Of a stretch of DNA of 64,000 nt, positions 57,431 to 64,000 are shown one piece after another; position 1 is the first letter of the stretch, and each line of letters opens with the position of its first letter. A program made the position numbers and the translations under genes. Below the pieces are notes generated by a model. It made no database searches and was not told the DNA's origin. It saw nothing but the letters and a program-made list of their open reading frames with translations. Location of the stretch: positions 124,001 to 188,000 of the forward strand of contig NZ_JAQFII010000001.1 in assembly GCF_029504575.1 (NCBI RefSeq), written 5' to 3'. Source of the DNA: Streptomyces sp. SPB162 (GTDB taxonomy: Bacteria; Actinomycetota; Actinomycetes; Streptomycetales; Streptomycetaceae).

Positions 57431-58441
57431 ATGGCCACGCTCGCCGAGGTCGCCCGGCACGCCGGTGTCTCCGCCAGCACGGTGTCGTACGTCCTCAGCG
57501 GCAAGCGCTCGATCTCGGAGGGCACCCGCGACCGCGTCGAGCGCAGCATCCAGGAGCTCGGCTACCATCCCAACGCGGGGGCCAGGGCGCTCGCCAGCAG
57601 CCGGTCGCATATCGTGGCGCTGATGGTGCCGCTGCGGACGGACATGTACGTGCCGGTGATGATGGAGATCGCCATCGCCGTGGCCACCACGGCGCGTCAG
57701 TACGGGCACGACGTACTGCTGCTGACCGGCGAGGAGGGGCCCGCCGCCGTGCGGCGGGTGGTCGGCAGCGGGCTGGCGGACGCCATGATCGTGATGGATG
57801 TCGAGCTGGAGGACGAACGCGTTCCGCTGTTGCGGGACTCCGTCCACCCCTCCGTCCTGATCGGGCTGCCGTCCGATCCGTCCGGACTGACCTGCGTCGA
57901 CCTGGACTTCACCGCCACCGGAGAACTGTGCGGGGACCATCTCGCCGATCTCGGGCACCGCGACATCGCCGTGATCGGCGAGGCCCCGGCCGTCTACCAG
58001 CGGCACACCGGGTTCGCCGAGCGCACCATGGAGGGGCTGCGCCGGCGCGCCCGTGAGCGGGACCTGCGGCTCATCCACCGTCCCTGCGACGGCAGTTACG
58101 AGTCCACCGCCGGTGTCCTGTCGCGCATCTTCGAGGAGCGGCCCCGCACCAGTGCCCTCGTGGTGCAGAACGAGTCGTCCGTCGGCCCCCTGCTCAGCCT
58201 GCTCCAGCAGCAGGGCCGCGCGGTCCCCGAGGACGTGTCGGTGATCGCCATCTGTCCCGACCAGGTCGCCGAGCAGGCTTCCGTGCGGCTCACCTCGGTG
58301 GCCATCCCCGCCCAGGACATGGGACGGCGTGCCGTCGAGCTGGTGATGGGCAAGCTGGAGGGCCGCGAGCCGCGACCGCTTACGCTGCTCCCGCCGCAGC
58401 TCACCGTGCGCGGCAGTACCGGGCCCGCAGCAACCGTCTGA
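57431..58441 (+). CDS. LacI-family regulator of a glycan-use regulon
   Basis: 336-residue LacI regulator. The HTH and hinge read ATLAEVARHAGVSASTVSYV, then LSGKRSISEGTRDRV, and the periplasmic-binding-protein-like sugar domain runs from SHIVALMVPLRTDMYVPVM to the end. Two operators precede its gene and two more flank the far end of the regulon, so it probably represses itself, the GH31 and GH3 genes and the transporter gene. The inducer is probably an oligosaccharide released by the GH enzymes. Confidence 0.88.
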   Translation: MATLAEVARHAGVSASTVSYVLSGKRSISEGTRDRVERSIQELGYHPNAGARALASSRSHIVALMVPLRTDMYVPVMMEIAIAVATTARQYGHDVLLLTGEEGPAAVRRVVGSGLADAMIVMDVELEDERVPLLRDSVHPSVLIGLPSDPSGLTCVDLDFTATGELCGDHLADLGHRDIAVIGEAPAVYQRHTGFAERTMEGLRRRARERDLRLIHRPCDGSYESTAGVLSRIFEERPRTSALVVQNESSVGPLLSLLQQQGRAVPEDVSVIAICPDQVAEQASVRLTSVAIPAQDMGRRAVELVMGKLEGREPRPLTLLPPQLTVRGSTGPAATV

Positions 58442-58531
58442 CCTTCCGCCACCCCCCGGGTCCCGCAGCCACGGCGCCGGACCGCGATTCCGCATGCCCT
58501 GCGATCCCCCGCGCCCTGAAGGAGACCCACC

Positions 58532-60568
58532 GTGATTCAGACGCCGCCCGCCGTGTCCCTCGCCCAGTCCTCGCCCACGGCCGGCACGTTCAGCGAACGC
58601 GCGGGTGGGCTGGAGTGGACCGGCCGCCAGGAGACGCTCCGCGTCGAGGCGTGGGGTCCGGACGCGGTACGGGTCAGGGCCCGGCTCGGCGGCCCGCTGC
58701 TGGAGGGTCTGCCCGGCGCCCTCCTGGACGAGCCGCCGGCCGCCCCGGCCGCGGCCGTCAAGATCGAGAACGGCCACGCCCTGCTCGTCAACGGGGCGAT
58801 CACCGCGACGGTCGACGCCGAGGGCATGGTGCGCTTCCTGCGCACCGACAGCGGCGAGGAACTCCTCGCCGAGGAGCGGGCGCACTTCTGGTGGCCCGGT
58901 CCGCGGCTGCGCACCGCGACCGGCAACGGGTACCACCGCATCGAGCAGCGCTTCCGCGCCTATGACGGTGAGCGGTTGTACGGGCTGGGCCAGCACCAGC
59001 ACGGCCTGCTCGACCAGAAGGGCGCCGTCATCGACCTGGTGCAGCGCAACTCCGAGGTGACGATCCCCGTCCTCACCTCCAGTAGGGGCTACACCTTCCT
59101 GTGGAACAACCCGGCGATCGGCCGCGTCGAACTGGCGGCCACCGGCACCCGCTGGGTCGCCGACAGCGCACGGCAGACCGACTACTGGATCACGGCCGGA
59201 GATCCGGCCGCCGCGCAGCGCCGCTACACCGCGGCCACCGGCCGCACCCCGATGCTCCCCGAGTGGGCCGCCGGCTTCTGGCAGTGCAAACTGCGCTACC
59301 GCACCCAGGACGAACTGCTCGGCGTTGCCCGCGAGTACCACCGCCGCGGCCTGCCGCTCGCCGTGATCGTCTGCGACTTCTTCCACTGGACGCACCTGGG
59401 CGAGTGGAAGTTCGACCCCGCCGAGTGGCCGGACCCCGCCGCGATGACCCGCGAACTCGCCGAGATGGGTGTACAACTCGCCGTCTCCGTCTGGCCGTCC
59501 GTCTCGCCGCTCAGCGAGACCCACCAACCGATGGAGCAGGCCGGGCACTTCATCGGCACCGAGTACGGCCCGATGGCGCACGCCGACTGGCCGGACAAGC
59601 AGGTAGCGGAGCCGGTCCAGGTGGCGTTCTACGACGCCACCAACCCGCAGGCCCGTGACTACGTCTGGCAGCGGATCAAGGACAACTACCTCACCCCTTA
59701 CGGCATCAAGGCGTTCTGGCTGGACGCCTGCGAGCCCGAGCTCAAGCCCGGACACGCCGCCAACCTCCGCTACCACGCGGGCCCCGGCCTGGAGGTCGGC
59801 AACCTGTACCCGCGCGAGAACTCCCGCACCTTCCACGAGGGTCTGCTCGCCGCCGGGGACGAGGAGGTGGTGACCCTCAACCGTTCCGCGTGGGCCGGCA
59901 GCCAGCGCTACGGTGCCGCCCTGTGGTCGGGCGACATCGGCACGGACTTCGCCACGCTGCGCGACCAGGTGACCGCCGGACTGCATGTCGCGCTGTCCGG
60001 GATCCCCTGGTGGAACACCGACATCGGCGGCTTCCACGGGGGCGACCCGGACGACCCCGCCTACCAGGAGGTGCTGGTCCGCTGGTTCCAGTACGGCGCC
60101 TTCAGCCCGCTCTTCCGGCTGCACGGCTTCCGTGATCCCGGCATGCCGCTGGGACCCGATATGACCGGCGGCCCCAACGAGGTCTGGTCGTACGGCGAGG
60201 AGGCGTACGGGATCCTCACCGACTACCTGCGGCTGCGTGCGCGTCTCAAGCCGTACCTGCTGGCGCAGATGCGCACCGCGCACGAGGACGGCGTCCCGCC
60301 GATGCGCCCGCTCTTCCTGGAGTTCCCGCGGGACGAGGCGGCCTGGGGCGTCGGTGACGCCTTCCTCTTCGGCCCCGACCTGCTGGTCGCCCCGGTGCTG
60401 GAGGCCGGTGCCCGCGAGCGCACCGTGTACCTCCCGCGGGGCGCGCGGTGGACCGACGCCTGGACGGGCGCCGTGTACGAGGGCGGGCAGTCGGTGACGG
60501 TGCCGGCGCCGCTGGAGCGCATCCCGCTCTTCCTGCGGGACGGAGCCGTGCTCCCGATTCGCCCGTAA
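58532..60568 (+). CDS. GH31 glycosidase (alpha-xylosidase/alpha-glucosidase type)
   Basis: 678-residue cytoplasmic GH31 enzyme; no signal peptide. The N-terminal beta-sandwich ends near DYWITAGDPAAAQRRYTA. In the barrel the nucleophile is D398 in AFWLDACEPEL, the acid/base is D468 in ALWSGDIGTDF, and the active-site segment SGIPWWNTDIGGFHGG follows. The form is closest to alpha-xylosidases that act on xyloglucan-type oligosaccharides. The GTG at 58532 has GAAGGAG upstream. It follows the lacI-type gene by 90 bp. Confidence 0.85.
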   Translation: MIQTPPAVSLAQSSPTAGTFSERAGGLEWTGRQETLRVEAWGPDAVRVRARLGGPLLEGLPGALLDEPPAAPAAAVKIENGHALLVNGAITATVDAEGMVRFLRTDSGEELLAEERAHFWWPGPRLRTATGNGYHRIEQRFRAYDGERLYGLGQHQHGLLDQKGAVIDLVQRNSEVTIPVLTSSRGYTFLWNNPAIGRVELAATGTRWVADSARQTDYWITAGDPAAAQRRYTAATGRTPMLPEWAAGFWQCKLRYRTQDELLGVAREYHRRGLPLAVIVCDFFHWTHLGEWKFDPAEWPDPAAMTRELAEMGVQLAVSVWPSVSPLSETHQPMEQAGHFIGTEYGPMAHADWPDKQVAEPVQVAFYDATNPQARDYVWQRIKDNYLTPYGIKAFWLDACEPELKPGHAANLRYHAGPGLEVGNLYPRENSRTFHEGLLAAGDEEVVTLNRSAWAGSQRYGAALWSGDIGTDFATLRDQVTAGLHVALSGIPWWNTDIGGFHGGDPDDPAYQEVLVRWFQYGAFSPLFRLHGFRDPGMPLGPDMTGGPNEVWSYGEEAYGILTDYLRLRARLKPYLLAQMRTAHEDGVPPMRPLFLEFPRDEAAWGVGDAFLFGPDLLVAPVLEAGARERTVYLPRGARWTDAWTGAVYEGGQSVTVPAPLERIPLFLRDGAVLPIRP

Positions 60569-60580
60569 GGCCACAGCGCG

Positions 60581-60613
60581 ACGCCCCCCGGCCGACCGGC
60601 CGGGGGGCGTTTT
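60581..60613. terminator. Terminator between GH31 and GH3 genes
   Basis: Perfect 13-bp stem, ACGCCCCCCGGCC with GGCCGGGGGGCGT, a GACC loop and a following TTT, between convergent genes. Confidence 0.88.
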
Positions 60614-60644
60614 CGGGTCCGCGGGTTCAGCGGGGTCAGCGGGA

Positions 60645-63510
60645 TCAGCCGGAGAAGTCCAGGCGGTCCAGGCGGACCGGACCGCGCAGGGTCAGGTGCA
60701 CGTCGTGGACGCCTGCCGGGGCGGTGTCGAGCGGCACCCGCACGTCGTCGTAGGCGTAACGGCTTCCGGTCACGGGCACGCCGACGGCCGCCAGCGCCGT
60801 TCCGTCGCCGAGGTACAGCTCGAGCGACGTCCCGCCCGGAGCGGCGTCCTCCTCCCGGGAGACCCGCACCACCACGGTGTCCGGTCCCTCCGTTCCGAAG
60901 TCGCAGCCGCGGAAGAGCAGCCGGCCCGGCTCCGTACCGCCCGGGGCGACCGCGTCGCCCCGCTCCTTCGTCCGGTCGACCAGCACCACGCCGCTCTGCT
61001 CGTCGAAGTCCGCCGCCGCGAGGCCGCGCCGGCGCACATCGCGCGGGGCGGCCGGCTCGCCGCCGAGCGTGAGGGTGCGCGCCAGGCGGATGTCGGTGCT
61101 GGAGGCGCCGGCCTGGATCTCGTACCCACCCGGGCCGACGGTCCACCGCCCGTGGGCGACGTCCCAGAAACCGAGCCGGTCGAGCGGCACGGTGAAGGAG
61201 ACGGTGCCGGACTCGCCTGGCAACAACGAGAGCCGGCCGTGGGCGACGAGGCTGCGGGCGGGCCGTCGCACCGTCGTGGCGGGCGCCCCGGCGTACAGCT
61301 GAACGGTCTCGGTGCCGGCCGCGGGGCCGGTGTTGGCGACCGTGAGCGTGGCGGAGACCGCGTCGCCGCCGAGCGACAGGTCCAGTCCCTGATACTCGAA
61401 GGACGTGTACGACAACCCGTGGCCGAAGGGGTAGAGGGGCGTTCCGCGGAAGTAGAGGTAGGTGGAGCCCGCGGTGATGATGTCGTAGTCGAGCAGGTCC
61501 GGCAGGTCCTCCTCGGCGGCGTACCAGGTCTGCGGCAGGCGACCGGACGGGGAGACGTCACCGAACAGCACCCGTGCCAGGGCGGTGCCGGCCGACTGGC
61601 CGCCGTGCGCGCTCCACAGCAGCGCGGGAAGCGCGGCATCGGCCGCGGCGACCGCGTAGGGGTAGCTGGAGGTCATGGCCAGCACCGTCCGCGGGTTGGC
61701 GGCGTGGGCGGCGCGCCAGAGGGCTTCCTGCCGCTCCGGCAGGGCCAGCGTCCGCCGGTCCTCGGTCTCCCGGCCGTTGATGTGCGGGTCGTTGCCCGCC
61801 ACGACGATCACGGTGTCGGCGGCGGCAGCGGCCCGCGCCGCCGCCTCCGCGCCGTGGCTGATGACCTCCACCGTGAAAGCGCTGCCCCGCTCGGCAACCT
61901 TCAGGCCGTCGGCGGTGACTTGGATGTACCGGCTCGTCCCCGGGTGTCTGAGGAGGTGAGCGTCGCCGTGCCGTTCCAGTGCGAACGTCTCCCGCACGAT
62001 CCAGCCGCCGGGCTGGTCCGCGGCGGCACGCACATAGCCGTCCTCGGCCACGGTCAGGTAGCGGCCGGAGGGCGCGCGCAGGGTCAGCAGGCCCTCGCCC
62101 CACTCCGTCAGGGTCAGCTCGGTGGGTTGCCCGCCGACGCGCACCGGGGGCAGGTCGGTGCGGCCGCGGAGATGCGCCGGATTGAGCGAGGCCTCGCCCG
62201 CGCGGGACGGGACGTCCGCGGCGGGCTCCGGCACCTGCACCCAGCCGTCGTCCGTCCGCAGCCGGACCCGGTCCGCGCCGTCGGCGAAGATCACCCGGTC
62301 GGCGCCCAGGCGCTCGCGCAACGCGTCCACCAGCGAGGCGCGCTGGATCAGACTGCCGCTGTACCAGTCCGTCTTCACCTCGTCAGCGAGCGGGCCGACG
62401 ATCGCGACCGTGCGCGTACCGCTCTCGTCCAGCGGCAGCAGCCCGTCGTTCTTGAGCAGCACCACGGCGGCCCTCCGCCGCCCGCAGCGCGAGCGCGCGG
62501 TGCGCGGGGGTGTCGTAGGAGCTCAGGTCGGTGGCCGCGTAGGGGCCCTGGTCCGGGTCGAACTCACCGAGCCGGAAGCGCAGGGACAGCAGCCGGCGCA
62601 CGGCGGTGTCGACGTCCTTCTGGTCGATCAGGCCACGCCGCAGGGCACCGTGCAGCCTGCCGGTGATCTTCGACGAGTCCTGGTCGTGGTCGGTGAAGCT
62701 GTCCACTCCGGCGCGCAGTGCGGCGGCCGTGGCCTCCTCGTGCGAGTCGAAGTAGTGCTCGGAGTCGACCAGGTTCGACGGGGCGCCGGCGTCCGAGCAG
62801 ACGACGAGATCCTGGTCGGTCCAGCGGCGCAGGTGCTCGTCGAGCAGGGGAGAGACGTGGTTCGGGCGGCCGTTGACCAGGTTGTACGCGGGCATCACCC
62901 CGGCGACGGTGCCCCCCTCGACCGGTCCGCGGAAGGCGGCCAGGTCGTACTCGTGCAGGACGCGGGGGCGCACGGAGGAGGACGTGGTGTCGCGTGCGGT
63001 CTCGTTGTTGTGTGCCAGCCAGTGCTTGAGGACGGGCGCGGTGCGCCAGCGGTCCGGGTGGTCGCCGCGCAGCCCGGAGGTGTAGGCGGTGGCGAGGTCG
63101 GAGGTGAGGCGCGGGTCCTCGGAGTACCCCTCCTCGTTGCGGCCCCATCGCGGGTCCCGCAGCAGGTTGACGGTCGGTGCCCAGACGTTGAGCCCCACGC
63201 GGGAGTCGCGCGTGCGCATCGCGCGTACCTCGGTGCCGACGGCCTCGCCGACCGCCCGCACCAGCTCCGCGTCCCAGCTCGCGCCGAGACCGACGGCCTG
63301 GGGGAAGACGGTGGCCGGTCCGCTCCAGGCGACGCCGTGCAGCGCTTCCTGCCCGGTGCGGAAGGCGTCGAGCCCCAGTCGCGGCACCGCGGGCGCGAAC
63401 TGGTGCAGCATCGCGATCCGCTCGTCGGGCGTGAGCCGTTGGATCAGGTCCTCGACCCTGGCGGCCAGGGGGAGTCTCGGATCGCGGAACGGCAGGTCGT
63501 GGGTGGTCAC
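60645..63510 (-). CDS. GH3 beta-glycosidase with inserted domain, broken by one frameshift
   Basis: The catalytic nucleophile is D240 in VVCSDAGAP, with NVWAPTVNLLRDPRWGRNEEGYSEDP and VLKHWLAHNNE before it. The second part holds VAIVGPLADEVKTDWYSG, an inserted beta-rich segment (SGRYLTVAEDGYVRAAADQP), and a C-terminal FnIII-like domain. One extra base near 62471-62473 turns RAAEAAVVLLKND into RAAEGRRGAAQER and splits the frame. Repaired length is about 955 residues. The GTG at 63510 has GAAGGGG upstream. It probably finishes degradation of the oligosaccharides started by the GH31 enzyme. Confidence 0.85.
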
Positions 63511-63561
63511 ACAGGCCCCTTCGGGTGGAACAGGCGAGAAACGACTGCGGGAGTACGACAT

Positions 63562-63575
63562 TCGAAGCGCTTCGA
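63562..63575. promoter_or_regulatory. LacI-type operator 3
   Basis: TCGAAGCGCTTCGA, perfect 14-base palindrome, 52 bases before the GH3 start. Confidence 0.85.
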
Positions 63576-63716
63576 TGCTGGTGCGAGGGGTGGACACTGT
63601 CAAGGCTTGCGGCGGTAACGGCCCAAAGTTCCCGGTCCCTTGCGGGTGCGGTCTTTGATTCCGTGCACTGCGGACTCTTGCGCGCCCCGCCACGCACACT
63701 TAACCTCATCGCAACA

Positions 63717-63730
63717 TCGAAGCGCTTCGA
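63717..63730. promoter_or_regulatory. LacI-type operator 4
   Basis: TCGAAGCGCTTCGA, perfect, 93 bases before the lipoprotein start and 155 bases from operator 3. Confidence 0.85.
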
Positions 63731-63823
63731 TCGATGGTTTCGAATTTTCTGCCAGACCCCCATTGAGATGCCGGCCGGCGTGCTCCGCCACGTGTCCTGG
63801 CGCCGCCACGAAGGGTTGACGCA

Positions 63824-64000
63824 ATGCCGAACTCCCAGGCCCCGGCTCCGGCCGTACCAGCCGCTCCCAGCCGGAGAACCTTCCTCACCGGCGCGATAGC
63901 CGTAGCCTCGATCGCCGCGGGCGGCCCCCTGCTCACCGCCTGCTCGTCGTCGAAGAGCACGAGCAACAAGGGCAGCGTCGCCACCGGCGACGCGCTCAAG
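63824..64000 (+). CDS. ABC sugar-binding lipoprotein, 5' part only
   Basis: 59 codons are visible before the window ends. SRRTFLTGAIAVASIAAGGP is a twin-arginine type signal, ending in the lipobox LTAC (Cys40), and the mature start is SSSKSTSNKGS. This is the usual N-terminus of an extracellular solute-binding protein for an ABC sugar importer. GAAGGG precedes the ATG. The operator upstream ties it to the LacI regulon. Permease genes presumably follow beyond the window. Confidence 0.8.
   Translation, partial: MPNSQAPAPAVPAAPSRRTFLTGAIAVASIAAGGPLLTACSSSKSTSNKGSVATGDALK

Larger units (their letters stand above)
63511..63823. other. 313-bp divergent promoter region
   Basis: This separates the GH3 gene (minus) from the sugar-binding lipoprotein gene (plus). 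It holds two perfect LacI-type operators and no gene. The AT-rich stretch around 63730-63770 probably contains the plus-strand promoter. Confidence 0.6.

Overview
The window is high-GC actinobacterial DNA, most like Streptomyces or a close relative. The evidence is G/C-ending codons throughout, frequent GTG starts, the long-form ArgG, many secreted enzymes with Tat/Sec or lipoprotein signals, and families typical of the group (LLM-class oxidoreductase, GOLPH3-like protein, small hydrophobic proteins, VOC proteins, MmyB-type regulators). No rRNA, tRNA, CRISPR array or intact insertion sequence was seen. The mix of isolated metabolic genes, many regulator/target pairs and one biosynthetic operon suggests a chromosome-arm or accessory location.

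Layout. 1-11.7 kb: end of a small membrane-protein gene, argG under a near-perfect ARG box, a GNAT protein, a 14-TM drug exporter, a secreted M1 peptidase, three VOC proteins, a UvrA-like ABC ATPase, an AraC regulator and a GOLPH3-like protein. 11.7-18.6 kb: an F420-type oxidoreductase, a three-gene PaoABC-type molybdenum aldehyde oxidase operon, and a secreted lipase. 18.7-28.5 kb: a CASTOR/POLLUX-type channel, a 24-aa membrane peptide, an MFS exporter, a glutaminase-STAS fusion, an alanine-racemase-like protein that lacks the PLP lysine, a tandem pair of small unknown genes, a DoxX protein, and a free-standing second rpoA with its own terminator. 28.7-41.3 kb: an FAD oxidoreductase, a methyltransferase, GH114 and SLT secreted enzymes, SDR/XRE and hydrolase/MarR divergent pairs with visible operators, a LexA-family protein with an SOS-like box, and a DUF3533-type permease.

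41.4-51.9 kb holds the most interesting unit. It is a tightly coupled minus-strand operon of ten genes, mostly joined by GTGA overlaps: KASIII-like enzyme, AurF-like diiron oxygenase, carrier protein, tRNA-synthetase-like amino acid:carrier-protein ligase, thioester-reductase-like SDR, ferritin-like diiron enzyme, phosphopantetheinyl transferase joined to an ACP, MMPL exporter, PEMT/ICMT-like methyltransferase and fatty acyl-AMP ligase. It has no PKS or NRPS module. I infer a cryptic pathway that joins an activated amino acid and a fatty acyl unit with N-oxidation chemistry. A PucR-type regulator lies just upstream.

54-64 kb: a secreted zinc metalloprotease with FnIII and ricin-lectin domains, then a glycan-use regulon. 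In that regulon a LacI regulator, a GH31 glycosidase, a GH3 glycosidase and the start of an ABC sugar-binding lipoprotein are bracketed by four copies of one operator, TCGAAGCGCTTCGA.

Three large genes (MMPL exporter, metalloprotease, GH3) each carry one extra base in a G/C-rich stretch, and the PPTase-ACP junction and the racemase tail may be further cases. Consensus errors are a serious alternative to real gene decay here.
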